Made by a program: the position numbers and the translations under genes
Source of the DNA: JBCAWW01 sp039024315
GTDB lineage: Bacteria > Bacteroidota > Bacteroidia > J057
Assembly (NCBI GenBank): GCA_039024315.1
Contig: JBCCQN010000005.1
Coordinates: 55,553-119,552 of the forward strand
Direction of reading: 5' to 3'
Length of the DNA: 64,000 bases
The notes under the pieces: generated by a model
What the model was told of the DNA's origin: nothing
The model's input: the letters and a program-made list of their open reading frames with translations, nothing else
Database searches by the model: none
Part shown: piece after piece, positions 41,705 through 51,335 of the stretch
Numbering within the stretch: position 1 is the stretch's first letter
Layout: each line of letters opens with the position of its first letter

Positions 41705-42254
41705 TATTGCCCAAGGCAGTGACTTTCTTTACTTCTGGAACCATGCCCGTCAGCACTTTTTCTACTCCCTGTTTCATAGTTTGTTGAGCGTAGGGACATT
41801 TGTGGCAGGCACCGTGCATAGTCAAATTGAGCTTACCGTCCATGTAGGACTCAAATAAGATATCTCCGCCATCTTCCTGCGCTGCGGGGCGGATATGTTT
41901 GTCTAAGAGGTCTGTGATCAAACTAATGACCACTTCATCAGAACGGCGATGTTCAATTGGCTCCACTCCCAAGTATAAAATGGGTTCATTGGCTTCCAGA
42001 TGCTGCGTGATCATCATCCTCAATTCGATCAACACCTGATCCCAAGCGGGGCTACCTTCGACCTTTTTGATCAAAGTGATATAATTGCGATTGAGCATTA
42101 CCCGATCCATGTAACGCAGCATAAGCAACTTACGCGCTAATGGACTATGCTTGGCCTCTCTAAAGTCCTTAAACTCATAGGGTTTGTCAACCAATACCCC
42201 ATTTTCAAGCACAAATCTCACCGCATTTGGATTGGGCGAGCCCTCCACGTGCAT
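41694..42254 (-). CDS. NifU-like Fe-S cluster scaffold/carrier (Nfu type)
   Basis: A protein of about 186 aa with an N-terminal Nfu_N domain (PNPNAVRFVLENG, RDRVMLNRNYITL-like region) and a C-terminal NifU domain with the cluster-binding CxxC in HGACHKCPYAQQTM. It delivers Fe-S clusters in the cytoplasm. I prefer the ATG at 42254 (MHVEGSPNPN) to the one at 42272: a promoter-type TACCTTTG ends only five bases before the latter, so transcription should start at or after it. It is co-transcribed with lipB. Confidence 0.92.
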   Translation of the reverse strand: MHVEGSPNPNAVRFVLENGVLVDKPYEFKDFREAKHSPLARKLLMLRYMDRVMLNRNYITLIKKVEGSPAWDQVLIELRMMITQHLEANEPILYLGVEPIEHRRSDEVVISLITDLLDKHIRPAAQEDGGDILFESYMDGKLNLTMHGACHKCPYAQQTMKQGVEKVLTGMVPEVKKVTALGNNVN

Positions 42255-42276
42255 GATCACACTTCTTTTCATAGCA

Positions 42277-42284
42277 CAAAGGTA
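42277..42284 (-). promoter_or_regulatory. -7 element upstream of the nifU-like/lipB operon
   Basis: On the minus strand TACCTTTG, a perfect TAnnTTTG. The -33 region is not a clear TTG. Its closeness to the upstream ATG argues for the downstream start of the NifU-like gene. Confidence 0.5.
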
Positions 42285-42361
42285 CGATGCCTAAAGGAAA
42301 GACGGAAGAATTACAAACTTTGAATCTCGAACGCCCTTTGTAGCAGCAATGCATTCCACCA

Positions 42362-42479
42362 ACTAAGTACTTAGACAATAGTATTCAGGATTAAGACCCA
42401 GGAAAATGGGTCTATACGGTTCAGCAAGACCTTTTTTCGCTATACTGAATACTTTTGACTTGCTACTCTGCACTTAAGT
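42362..42479. repeat. MITE-like element, copy 2
   Basis: It aligns with 18561-18689 over its full length (shared AGTATTCAG, ATTAAGACC, GGTTCAG, AGACCTTTTTTC, ACTTGCTACTCTG). Ends are CTAAGTAC and GCACTTAA. Inner arms AGTATTCAG/CTGAATACT pair perfectly, so the RNA or single strand would fold into one long hairpin. It lies 3' of the T9SS gene at 42533. Confidence 0.75.
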
Positions 42480-42510
42480 TGCGATTCTGCGATAGGCATT
42501 CGAAATTCAC

Positions 42511-42525
42511 TCGTTCCGCGAAGCG
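42511..42525 (+). repeat. Single REP-like half element
   Basis: TCGTTCCGCGAAGCG, a variant of the REP-like right arm, immediately beyond the stop of the T9SS surface protein gene at 42533. Confidence 0.45.
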
Positions 42526-42532
42526 GTATCCC

Positions 42533-44428
42533 CTACCTACGTAAATAAGGCAGACTCTGCCGGCCTCCTTCTTGCATCACCAAGACCCAATACATACCCG
42601 CGGCTAGATTTGGCGTATTCACTTCTATTTGATCTTGGGTGGTACTGCCTTGCAGAACGCTTCTCCCCTGAGTGTCAATCACCAGATAACGCATAGGTTT
42701 TATTTGCCCACTCATATTTCTCAATGCAAAGCCATCCATACTGAGGGGCACCTCTAAGATCCATTTATCGACTTCTGGAATGTTTCCGATTGAGGTGGTG
42801 AAGGCTTCCACACAAGTCACTTCTGAAGGACAACTCTCAGAGCTAATATTCCAAGAATTACCTTTTGCAGCAGTAACTACATAACATAAAGTCTGCTGAT
42901 CGATGCCCAAAGGAATGTAACCAAAGCTTTTGGGCGCCCAGCTAGTTGTATAACCTAAATACTCAAAATTCGCAGTGTCTTCCCTAACCTCACAATTACC
43001 ATCCAGTTCTGGCAACTCAGACTTGACGCGATAGATTCGATAAAACTGGGCGGTATCATAAGGTAAATCTGTCCAATTGATAGTGATGCCGCCCCAGCTA
43101 TTGGCTTGCGCACTGACTCCTACAGGCACCGGATCCAAAACCGAAAAACGAATCGATTGATAGGCAGTCAGCATCGCCTCGTTTGGCAAATTGAGATAAG
43201 AGAGGTTATTGTGAGCAAGTATATCATATTGAAAGTCTTTGCCCCAGTCTGCACTGTCAGGTGTCCAGCTCAGATTTAATTGTACCGAAGCAGCTACACT
43301 TGGGGTGTTCAATAAGCCTATTGGCAAGCTATCTTGCGTGAAGGCACCCTGGCTAGCATCTTCAGCTGAAACTAACAAACTAAAGTTATTTTGTTCTTGG
43401 GTAAAGTTGCCTGTATTGGGTCGATCTCCCAATTGGTAAGCGACATAAAGACTGTCATTGGCAGCACCGCCACCGACACTAAAACTAAAATCAAAACTTT
43501 GCCCAGGAAAGACGAATTCCCTCCCATCAGTGTCGTTTGGGACAATATTAGGCGGCGTGTTATTGCAAGCCGTTACAATAATAGGCACTTCTTGAAGGGT
43601 CTCAGAGCGAAATTGTCCGTTGCGATAGGCTGTTAGGCGAATTGCGAAAACATACAGCCCTTGTATACTGGGAGTATCCCAAGAAACTAAGCCCGTATTA
43701 GGATCAATCTGAAAAGTTCCCCCTCCAAGCGCCATATCGTCGGGAAATTGATAGCCGTTTACCACTTGGGGAGCAAGAGGAGCGCTGTACTCCCATACTG
43801 GTTCGATGGCATAAGCAAGCGAATCACCATCAGGATCAAAAGCAATCGGGCTGTACTGCCAAGGGGTCCCAGCACAAGCGAGGGCAAAAATTGATTCGTT
43901 AAGCAATTGGGGTGGTTCATCTTGTAGGCTATCCACTATAGCCACTAAACTGATATAAAGGGGGGTATTGTCGGCATCTGGCACATTGAGTATGGAGCTA
44001 GTACGGTTCATGTCCGTATAGCGCAACTCATAAACACCTGGTCCAGGGAAAGTGTAGGTAGTATCATATAAATTACGTTTGTACGACTGATACACCACTT
44101 CCCCTACCTTAAAACTCGTCAGGACACAGTCTCCTACCGGCCCAGTGTTTTGAGCACCATTGTGTCGTGGGATGTCTGCTAGAGTGGTTACCAAAATCGT
44201 ATTTCCCGTAGCGTCTATCTTCCAGACCTCAATATCGGCCGCACAACGATCTACGCCTGCGGGGGCCGGATCAGAAAAAGTCTTGACGGTCAAGCGGTAG
44301 GCTAAACCATTGATATGTTCCATTTCGATATGACCGCCCATTTGATGGGTAGCCAAAAGAGAGGTCATTGGTAAACAAAATAAAACCAAGCTCAAAAAGA
44401 GCCTATTCATAAACTGCATGTTCATCAT
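42533..44428 (-). CDS. T9SS-exported surface protein with type A sorting domain
   Basis: A secreted protein of about 631 aa. The signal peptide (LFLSLVLFCLPMTSLLA) is followed by the ATHQMGGHIEMEHINGLAYR module, a form of the N-terminal domain that begins many large Bacteroidota PKD-type surface proteins. Further beta domains follow (cadherin-like FDPDGDSLAYAIEP, FQIDPNTGLVSWDTP; fibronectin-III-like near 450-540). The C-terminal 70 residues form a T9SS type A sorting domain (VIDTQGRSVLQG, LAAGMYWVLVMQEG). ATG 44428 is chosen over 44497, which adds 23 residues ahead of the signal. Function beyond surface display is unknown. Confidence 0.85.
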   Translation of the reverse strand: MMNMQFMNRLFLSLVLFCLPMTSLLATHQMGGHIEMEHINGLAYRLTVKTFSDPAPAGVDRCAADIEVWKIDATGNTILVTTLADIPRHNGAQNTGPVGDCVLTSFKVGEVVYQSYKRNLYDTTYTFPGPGVYELRYTDMNRTSSILNVPDADNTPLYISLVAIVDSLQDEPPQLLNESIFALACAGTPWQYSPIAFDPDGDSLAYAIEPVWEYSAPLAPQVVNGYQFPDDMALGGGTFQIDPNTGLVSWDTPSIQGLYVFAIRLTAYRNGQFRSETLQEVPIIVTACNNTPPNIVPNDTDGREFVFPGQSFDFSFSVGGGAANDSLYVAYQLGDRPNTGNFTQEQNNFSLLVSAEDASQGAFTQDSLPIGLLNTPSVAASVQLNLSWTPDSADWGKDFQYDILAHNNLSYLNLPNEAMLTAYQSIRFSVLDPVPVGVSAQANSWGGITINWTDLPYDTAQFYRIYRVKSELPELDGNCEVREDTANFEYLGYTTSWAPKSFGYIPLGIDQQTLCYVVTAAKGNSWNISSESCPSEVTCVEAFTTSIGNIPEVDKWILEVPLSMDGFALRNMSGQIKPMRYLVIDTQGRSVLQGSTTQDQIEVNTPNLAAGMYWVLVMQEGGRQSLPYLRR

Positions 44429-44534
44429 TGCTTTGTGTTTTCTTGTGGTGTAAATATAGAAAAAACCAAAATCTCCAATGCCGAAGAGGTGCCCCATTCA
44501 ACATTGGAGAATAGATATGGATATTTCTTGCGTC

Positions 44535-45818
44535 TTAAGCTCTCACCAATTCTACAATCGTGATTTCGGGAGGGATTCCCACTCGTCCGGGGAAGCCTAA
44601 GTAGCCAAATCCACGATTGACGTAGAGATATTGTTCGCCAGATTGATAGAGATCTGCCCACTCTGGGTAAACATATTTAACAGGGCTCCAGCGGAAACCT
44701 TTGATATCGACGCCAAACTGCATACCGTGTGTGTGGCCAGAGAAAGTAACATCAACGTCCTTGTATTGCGGTACAACCTCTCCCATCCAGTGGCTTGGAT
44801 CATGAGAAAGCAGCAGCTTGACGGGGAGATTCTCCGTTCCGCGATGAGCGGCCGCCAAAGAACCATACTTAGGGAAACGCCCCTTGGCCGACCAGTTTTG
44901 AATTCCCAAAACACCTATCTCGGCCTTGCCTTCTTTGATCACTCTATGCTCGTCCATCAAAATATCCCAGCCCATGGCACGGTGGGTTTCTATGAGTGTC
45001 TGTAGATTTTTAGCCTTAGCCTCCGGGCTAGACCAGCTTACATAATCGCCATAGTCGTGATTTCCCAAGGTAGAATAAACCCCATGCGGCGCGTCTAATT
45101 TTCCGAAGATAGACACATAGTCTTTCATTTCGCTCGCCACATTATTGACAAGATCTCCCGTAAAAAAGATCATGTCGGGTTTTTCTTTCATAAGCATTTC
45201 CACTCCTCCTTGCACTGCGGTTCGGTTCCAAAAACTTCCCGAGTGCACGTCTGAAATTTGCGCTAGTCTCATCCCGTCAAATTCTTTGGGGAGATTGGGT
45301 AGGACGATACGGCGCCGCCGAACGCGATAGTCGTGCGCGCCGCTGATGATGCCATAGCTTACCCCCACGATCGGCACAGTCGCCGCGATCAATCCCGCCT
45401 TGGCCAGAAATTGCGAACGGGTAATATTTGCACTCGTGCTGCCCTCAGTGACTACAGCAGGTGACTCCCCAGTAGGACTATTGCCAGTGATACCCAGTTT
45501 TTGCCCAATCCACTGAATTATCCGCCATATTTCGTCTATAATGAGGAAAAACAGGATAAAAAACTTCGCAAAATAGTGCGTAAAGATGACAACCATCAAC
45601 ATGGTTCGTAATTTGCGACCAAGTAGATAGGGGTCTACGAAATGGTAGATAAATAAACCAACGATCATCACGACGGCCAGTCCCCAATAGAGGTTGTGCC
45701 AAATGGTCCGTGCATTACTACTGAGATTTTGGGTGGCGGTTTTGACCGCTTGAAATGCATACCAATCGATTAGCAGTAAGATCAAAGCTAGGACCGGTAT
45801 AAGCACAAGTTTGTTCAT
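44535..45818 (-). CDS. Membrane-bound calcineurin-like metallophosphoesterase
   Basis: A 427-aa protein. The N-terminal third has about four membrane helices (VLIPVLALILLLIDWYAF, NLYWGLAVVMIVGLFIYHF). A further hydrophobic segment (FLAKAGLIAATVPIVGVSYG) precedes an exported YkuE-type phosphoesterase domain: AQISDVHSG, FFTGDLVNN, TLGNHDYGDY, LLLSHDPSHW and FSGHTHGMQFG supply the two-metal site. ATG 45818 is preferred over 45908, which would read back over the divergent gene's promoter. Relatives act on lipid-linked or nucleotide substrates, but the substrate here is unknown. Confidence 0.92.
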   Translation of the reverse strand: MNKLVLIPVLALILLLIDWYAFQAVKTATQNLSSNARTIWHNLYWGLAVVMIVGLFIYHFVDPYLLGRKLRTMLMVVIFTHYFAKFFILFFLIIDEIWRIIQWIGQKLGITGNSPTGESPAVVTEGSTSANITRSQFLAKAGLIAATVPIVGVSYGIISGAHDYRVRRRRIVLPNLPKEFDGMRLAQISDVHSGSFWNRTAVQGGVEMLMKEKPDMIFFTGDLVNNVASEMKDYVSIFGKLDAPHGVYSTLGNHDYGDYVSWSSPEAKAKNLQTLIETHRAMGWDILMDEHRVIKEGKAEIGVLGIQNWSAKGRFPKYGSLAAAHRGTENLPVKLLLSHDPSHWMGEVVPQYKDVDVTFSGHTHGMQFGVDIKGFRWSPVKYVYPEWADLYQSGEQYLYVNRGFGYLGFPGRVGIPPEITIVELVRA

Positions 45819-45847
45819 AACAGACGAGGTTTGGGATAAGGAACGAA

Positions 45848-45855
45848 TATATTTG
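45848..45855 (+). promoter_or_regulatory. -7 element of the EF-hand/coiled-coil gene
   Basis: TATATTTG fits TAnnTTTG. A TTG occurs upstream but with too short a spacer (14 bases), so the call rests on the -7 box. It makes the ATG at 45924 more likely than the one at 45861. Confidence 0.45.
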
Positions 45856-45923
45856 TTATATTGTTCAACTACATAATTGTTCTGATTACCAACCCTCTGG
45901 CCGTGCAAATTGTGACAGTTGTT

Positions 45924-48900
45924 ATGCGACGGTTAAACGTTCTGTTGATACTTGCCTTGCTCATTTTTGGCAGATTGGAAATTGTATCTGCCCAACAAGC
46001 CAGACATGCGCCCTGGCTCGACCTCTGGTTTTTGCAAGCTCGCTTTTCAGAAAGTGACAAGAACAAAGATCAGCAACTCTCCTATTCTGAGATGGAAGCT
46101 TTTCCAGAAGAATGGGCCTATTTTTTGATTGATGAATTTTTTAGTGAAGCGGACTTAAATCAAGACGGTTTTCTCAACGAAGCTGAGACATGGCGACGCT
46201 TGGGTAGTGCTCATCAATATCGGGTAAAGCTAGATGCGTCCCTCGTATCAGATCTACGCGAGAAATACCCCTTCTTTGATGATGCTAAACTGGTTTATTT
46301 CAAAAGGCATCCCAAGCTTACCGCTGAACTGTTTAAAAACCTCAGTTGGTTAAGGATTCATCCCGATATACCTTACAAACTATTGTCCAACGCCAGTTGG
46401 TGGGCAGAAAATCCAGAGGTGACCCAAGCCCTTCATGCCAATCTTACTGGTTTAGCCGAACATCCTAGTATTGCGCTGCGGTTTTATGCACTGCCAAGCC
46501 TCAACCGTTACGTAGGCCCTGATAGAAGCTTTAAGGCCGGATACAAAAATCTTTTTATCGAAAGGAAAAGGGAGCAATCCTATGCTTTTAGGATTAGTTT
46601 CTACGATGAAGACATTCCTACTCAGCAATTGCAAGGGGCCCCCGTTGCTGAAGCAGATGCAGATGGACAAACCAAACTCAAACCTCGCTTACCCGCAGAA
46701 GCTTCAGACCTTCAAGCAGAGGCAGACCAGTTGGAGGCAGAATTGCTTAGCCTCATTGAGCGCCTGCGCAAAGAAAATGAAGTCTTAAAATCAGCAGAAG
46801 CAAGTCTCCAAGAGCAAATCGAAGCTTTAAACCAAGCGTTAAGCGAAGCTGCCAAAAGACCAGACAAAAATACCTTGTTGATGCTCCAACGTAAAGTAGC
46901 TGAGCTGACAAGCGCCAAAAGTCAATTAGAGTCGGAACTTAACCAAGCCGTCTTTGCCCAACGTGAGACGAAAGTCGATGGGAGTAAGCAATTAGCTGAG
47001 ATTGATGCACTGAAGGGACAAATTATCACCTTAGAAGAAGAAAACAATCGGCTCCAGCGCCTCATGCGCTCCAATAGCTCTGACCTACGAGAAGCCAATG
47101 TAGCGCAAGAAAACCAAATCCGTCAGCTCCAGGGGGTCATCGCTCAAATGGGCAGTCAACTGGATCAAGTAAAGGCGACGGACAACAGTGCCGAAATTCA
47201 GCGTTATCAGAATCGCATTCGCTCCCTGCAAGCTTCGCTGGAGACCTCTCAACAAGATCTGGAACACGTCAAGAAATCGTGGAACCAAACGGCCAACCAA
47301 TTGACAGAGGTAAATCAAGAAAGAAGACAGTTAAAATTAGCGCTGCAGAATTTAGAGGCACAGCAGATGGTCAAAAGAGAACAGCTTGACCAAAGTCTGG
47401 AAAACCAGAAATTAGACCAAGATAAATATGAAACGCTGCTGGCAGAAAACCAGCAACAAAAACTGGAGATTCAACGCCTCAACGGATCCATTGCGAATCT
47501 TGAGCAGAGCTTATTGAGCAAAGCCAATGTAGACGATAGGCAGATCCGCAAAGAGGTAGAAGCGCAATATATCGCGAGCTTTCAAAAGCAAATGAATCGC
47601 AATGACTCTATCACCCGCCTCAATCGCGAATTGTCTCAGCAAGTAGATGCCTTGCAGATGCAGTTTGTACAGATGGAGATGAGCCAAGCCAATGTGAGCG
47701 CCAATACAGAAGCTTCGCTAGAACGCTTAGAGCAACATTATCAAAAGCAGACTCAAAATCTAAAAGCTGAAATAGCCGCCCTACGGCAACAAAATCAGCA
47801 ATTGAGCCAACAAGCAAGAGCTGTACCAGTTGCAGATCCAAATTTAGCCGCAGAAAAAGATGCGCTAGCTTCTGAAAATCAGCAGGTCAAGATGGAAATG
47901 GCGCGAATGGCGGAATCTTTGCAATCTGCGCAAGAGGTTGAACAGCAATTTCAAAGCAATATTACTAGTCTAGAGCAACAGCTTCAGACGCTGACCGCAG
48001 AAAGAGACGCCGCCTTGGCACAAGCTCAAAACTTATCTAATGCGGCCGCAAATAATGATGCTGAGGAGGTGTTAAATCAACTCAATCAAGAAAACACCCA
48101 GCTTAAGCAAGAGCTAGCCAACCAAAAGATGGCCGCTAACAACCTGCAAAATGCCCTTAATGTGGCTCAGAATGAGTCTCAAAGCTTAAGTAGCCTGCAG
48201 TTAGCACATGACTCTTTAATCGCTAAAAATGATCGCCTCATCAGGATGAATCGTTTACAGGAAGAGCAAATTACGAGTATGAAATCGCAGCTTAAGGGGG
48301 ACGAGCAAAAGAGGGAGACAATTGCTGAAGAGCGAGAAAATGAGTACCGCAATCGCATCATTAAACTTGAAGGCCAAATAGCAGAGCAGAATAAGCAAAG
48401 GCTCGCAATCGAGGAGGAGTTGGAGAGTCTCAAAGTGCGAGATGCGGACCTTAGCTCCAATCAACAAGCTCAACTGCTTGAGATCAAGCGCCTACAACTG
48501 GTGCAGGATTCTCTGATGAAGGAAAATTTTGCTTTAAGCAATCAAAATGAAGCGCAGTCTAAGCAATTGGCCTTATCCAGCCAGAAGGAAGATGAGGCCC
48601 AAAACGCGCTCAAAACGAAGATGGTAGGGCAGCAACAAGAGGCAGCCGCTCGAATCAACAAGCTAGAGAGTTCGCTCAATGATACCGAAAACTTAGTCTT
48701 ACAGCTTAACTCACAGGTAGAAAATCAAAAAGCCGAGATTGATGAGTTTACGCAAAATCAAGCCATCCTTCTGAAAGAAAACGATCGTTTGACCCTAGCA
48801 ATAGAGACGCAAGAAAATACGATGAAGGAGCTCGAAGAGCAGAAAGCGCGTTTAGAATCTCAGCTTTCTATTGCCAAAGCCGCTAGCGCGGAACTCCAAA

Positions 48901-50084
48901 ACTCAGCCCAGGCAGAAGTAAGTCGGATTGACACTATAGAGAAGCAGCTGTTGGTCCTAGAAATGGAAAAACAACTGGGCCGCGAAGTGGAAGATTCCCT
49001 TATGGCTCGTAGCCAACGTCAGCTAGCTGCGATCCGCCGCATGAAGCAGGAAAGAGATACTCTCATCAAATCTATCCGAGATCGCGATAGAGTGATCGAG
49101 AGCTATGCGACTCGCATGCAGTTGCAAAAAGACTCTTTGGCTCAGTTGCTGACGATGCAGAACAAAGCGTTTTCGGCCATAAGTAGCGAAAAGAGTAACG
49201 GACTCGAGAGAATTGATAAATTACATCAGCAAATACAATCGCTTGAATATGATAATGAAAAACTTCGTGAGCGCGTAGATGAGACTTTACGTAATGAAGA
49301 TAAACTCAAGCTACAGCTAGCAAAGATAGAAGCTCATAATCTTGCGCTAGAAGAAAAAAACAAAGCCTTACAAGCAAAGAAGAGACGCAAAAACGACGTG
49401 GACATTTCTACTGCTAGCTTAGCCGTTCAGCTCGAAAGTCTGCAAAGCGAAAAACGAGATCTCGCGATTGAAAAGGCGAGCTTACAAGAACAGTTGTTGG
49501 CTTTAGAAACCTTTATCGGCCAAATTAGACAGTCGGAATCCCGTCTCAAGAGAGAGGTGCAGGTCCAAAAAGCCTTGAACACGCAATTGGATCATCAGGT
49601 AGACTCTTTAGAGCAAGCCATTGAGAAATTTCATTCATATAATTGGCCAGACAGTGTTGATTATTATCGTAATCAACTCCTCTACGCAAGGGCCTCTACC
49701 GAAAATCAAAGGGGTATGGCTATCGCTAGCGACCTGAATCATGAGCGTCAAAAAGACTCCTTGATGCAAGAAATCATGCGCATCGAAGAATCGTTCGCGC
49801 AGCGAGAATCCAACAATAAAGTCAACCAACAACGCATTAGAGCTATTGAGACCCAAGAGCGTGAACTAGAACGGGATCGCCAAGCTTTAGCGAAACAAGA
49901 ACAATTGATCCGCCAGCAATCTCGTATGATCGAGGATCGTCTCAAAGCACTTTCGGACCTAGAAGAACGCTATTTGGACGTATTGGAAAGAGAGAAAGAG
50001 CTACAAATGATTGAACAAAATCTAAAACAACAGCCTGGCTACAAAGAAGCCAAAAGAGAATTCAGGCGCAGTGGGGAAGAGTAG
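45924..50084 (+). CDS. Giant exported EF-hand and coiled-coil protein
   Basis: A protein of 1,386 aa with a signal peptide (LLILALLIFGRLEIVSAQ) and two EF-hand-like calcium loops near residues 45-100 (DKNKDQQLSYSE and DLNQDGFLNEAE). A mixed region to about 270 follows. Residues 270-1380 are almost uninterrupted Gln/Glu/Leu/Lys-rich heptad coiled coil, with breaks near 690 and 1180 (KKRRKNDVD). There is no T9SS sorting domain or terminal anchor. It could be a periplasmic or extracellular filament or spacer, possibly set by calcium. Naming it after myosin or SMC would be misleading, as no ATPase head exists. It is flanked by a bidirectional terminator. Confidence 0.82.
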   Translation: MRRLNVLLILALLIFGRLEIVSAQQARHAPWLDLWFLQARFSESDKNKDQQLSYSEMEAFPEEWAYFLIDEFFSEADLNQDGFLNEAETWRRLGSAHQYRVKLDASLVSDLREKYPFFDDAKLVYFKRHPKLTAELFKNLSWLRIHPDIPYKLLSNASWWAENPEVTQALHANLTGLAEHPSIALRFYALPSLNRYVGPDRSFKAGYKNLFIERKREQSYAFRISFYDEDIPTQQLQGAPVAEADADGQTKLKPRLPAEASDLQAEADQLEAELLSLIERLRKENEVLKSAEASLQEQIEALNQALSEAAKRPDKNTLLMLQRKVAELTSAKSQLESELNQAVFAQRETKVDGSKQLAEIDALKGQIITLEEENNRLQRLMRSNSSDLREANVAQENQIRQLQGVIAQMGSQLDQVKATDNSAEIQRYQNRIRSLQASLETSQQDLEHVKKSWNQTANQLTEVNQERRQLKLALQNLEAQQMVKREQLDQSLENQKLDQDKYETLLAENQQQKLEIQRLNGSIANLEQSLLSKANVDDRQIRKEVEAQYIASFQKQMNRNDSITRLNRELSQQVDALQMQFVQMEMSQANVSANTEASLERLEQHYQKQTQNLKAEIAALRQQNQQLSQQARAVPVADPNLAAEKDALASENQQVKMEMARMAESLQSAQEVEQQFQSNITSLEQQLQTLTAERDAALAQAQNLSNAAANNDAEEVLNQLNQENTQLKQELANQKMAANNLQNALNVAQNESQSLSSLQLAHDSLIAKNDRLIRMNRLQEEQITSMKSQLKGDEQKRETIAEERENEYRNRIIKLEGQIAEQNKQRLAIEEELESLKVRDADLSSNQQAQLLEIKRLQLVQDSLMKENFALSNQNEAQSKQLALSSQKEDEAQNALKTKMVGQQQEAAARINKLESSLNDTENLVLQLNSQVENQKAEIDEFTQNQAILLKENDRLTLAIETQENTMKELEEQKARLESQLSIAKAASAELQNSAQAEVSRIDTIEKQLLVLEMEKQLGREVEDSLMARSQRQLAAIRRMKQERDTLIKSIRDRDRVIESYATRMQLQKDSLAQLLTMQNKAFSAISSEKSNGLERIDKLHQQIQSLEYDNEKLRERVDETLRNEDKLKLQLAKIEAHNLALEEKNKALQAKKRRKNDVDISTASLAVQLESLQSEKRDLAIEKASLQEQLLALETFIGQIRQSESRLKREVQVQKALNTQLDHQVDSLEQAIEKFHSYNWPDSVDYYRNQLLYARASTENQRGMAIASDLNHERQKDSLMQEIMRIEESFAQRESNNKVNQQRIRAIETQERELERDRQALAKQEQLIRQQSRMIEDRLKALSDLEERYLDVLEREKELQMIEQNLKQQPGYKEAKREFRRSGEE

Positions 50085-50114
50085 ATGCTGATCCTAAGCC
50101 TAAAAAATAAAAAA

Positions 50115-50147
50115 GGAGAATGTGGCCAAGCTACATTCTCCTTTTTT
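50115..50147. terminator. Bidirectional terminator between convergent genes
   Basis: Stem GGAGAATGT.../...ACATTCTCC with flanking A-run (50111-50114) and T6 (50142-50147). It lies between the coiled-coil gene stop (50084) and the stop of the converging gene (50161). Confidence 0.88.
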
Positions 50148-50160
50148 GGGGGCTCTGTCT

Positions 50161-50610
50161 TTAGTCCAACATTGGAAGATCGACCAAAGCGGCCTCTTCT
50201 TTGTTGATGCTCCCGATCCCTACCAAGCCACCGGAAGCCTCAGCTACTTTACGAGCCATACTTCTCCAACTCTCGCGAAGTAGATCTGCATATTCAGCAT
50301 CCAACTTAGCCAAGATAGGATTGAGCGCACTGACTCTCGCCGATAGCTCTGCCTCAGATTTTTCGGCAGTCCAGCTTTCTACAAGACTATCTAGATGTCC
50401 TTCAAAGCGAACATTTACGGTCTCATAATACTCATGAAGCTTGGGGTCAGAAGTGAAGGTGCGATAATGCACTAGGCGGGTAGCCCAACTTTTTTCTTTT
50501 TTGTCAATATTGTCATCAGCTCCTGCGATCAGGACTGCGATTACAGCAGGGGCTTCGGTAAGCTGAGAAATTTCTTCAGAAGAAAGAGCACTAAAATATT
50601 TGATAGCCAT
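50161..50610 (-). CDS. Small helical protein, possibly TerB-like
   Basis: A 149-aa soluble, mainly helical protein. The segment AVLIAGADDNIDKKEKSWA resembles the acidic helix-loop motif of TerB-like proteins (ADGxIDxxE), which is the only hint of family. The C-terminal part has a Gly-rich patch (ASGGLVGIGS). No signal peptide. It is monocistronic with its own -7 element. Function unknown. Confidence 0.7.
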   Translation of the reverse strand: MAIKYFSALSSEEISQLTEAPAVIAVLIAGADDNIDKKEKSWATRLVHYRTFTSDPKLHEYYETVNVRFEGHLDSLVESWTAEKSEAELSARVSALNPILAKLDAEYADLLRESWRSMARKVAEASGGLVGIGSINKEEAALVDLPMLD

Positions 50611-50633
50611 GCTTATGTTACTATTTGTGCGGG

Positions 50634-50641
50634 CAAAGATA
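50634..50641 (-). promoter_or_regulatory. -7 element of the TerB-like gene
   Basis: On the minus strand TATCTTTG, identical to the rpmH -7 box, 24 bases upstream of the ATG. The -33 position reads CTG. Confidence 0.55.
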
Positions 50642-50678
50642 AGAGAAAAAAATGTTCCTAACCAGCGTCTAATAAAGC

Positions 50679-50713
50679 AATAAGCCTAGCTTGCAGACTA
50701 CAAACTAGGCTTA
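50679..50713 (-). terminator. Terminator after the last OmpH-like gene
   Basis: Stem ATAAGCCTAG/CTAGGCTTAT with a 15-base loop, about 20 bases beyond the stop at 50735, followed on the minus strand by TGCTTTATT. Confidence 0.65.
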
Positions 50714-50734
50714 TCTCTCAAAAACTAAAGTCTA

Positions 50735-51289
50735 TTATTTACCAGAAGAGGTAGGGATTTCGATTCCCAAACGTGTCATTAATTTTTCGGTCAAATCGTC
50801 TTCGGGAGGACCATAGAGGACGATAGAAACCCCCCCCGCATCAACGGTATTGAGGATAAGGTCATAACCTTCTGCTGCGGCAAGGGCCTTGATTTGCGTC
50901 TCTAATTTAGTAGCAATAGGCTCCATAAGGGTTTGGCGTTTTTCCGCCAATTTTTGTTGAGCATCAGCCTGAGCCTTACGGAAATCTTCCTCAATTTTGA
51001 TGATTTCGTCTTGCTTTGCTTTGATGGTAGCTTCATCAGGCGTTGGGGTTTGCTGTACCATTGCTTGGTAATCCTCATAAAGCTGAGCGAGGTATTGCTC
51101 TTTGGTTTGGAGACGCTTAGCGAGCTGCTGCTCATAAGTTCTCAATTGTTGGTTCATCGACTCTGTTTCCGGCATGTAGAGAAGAACCAATTCGATATTG
51201 GCGTAACCAATCTTGAGAGATTGCGCCCAGCTGGTACTGATGGCGAGCATCATGATGAGTACCAAACTTAGTAAATGCTTCCTGCGCAT
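50735..51289 (-). CDS. OmpH/Skp-family periplasmic chaperone (third in row)
   Basis: A 184-aa exported protein: signal peptide (LVLIMMLAISTSWAQ), then KIGYANIELVLLYMPETESM, a long charged coiled coil (about 45-120) and a LEAQIKALAAAEGYDLILN-type closing domain. This is the Skp fold, which holds unfolded outer-membrane proteins for the BAM complex. It is 47 bases downstream of a close paralogue (51336-51863). Confidence 0.92.
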   Translation of the reverse strand: MRRKHLLSLVLIMMLAISTSWAQSLKIGYANIELVLLYMPETESMNQQLRTYEQQLAKRLQTKEQYLAQLYEDYQAMVQQTPTPDEATIKAKQDEIIKIEEDFRKAQADAQQKLAEKRQTLMEPIATKLETQIKALAAAEGYDLILNTVDAGGVSIVLYGPPEDDLTEKLMTRLGIEIPTSSGK

Positions 51290-51335
51290 ATTATTTCTTA
51301 TTGTAGAGTTATCAGATTTTGTAAAAAATAAGGGT

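Noticed and set aside
45924..50084. SMC or myosin-like motor
   Set aside because: Only the coiled coil is similar; no nucleotide-binding motif is present and the protein has a signal peptide.
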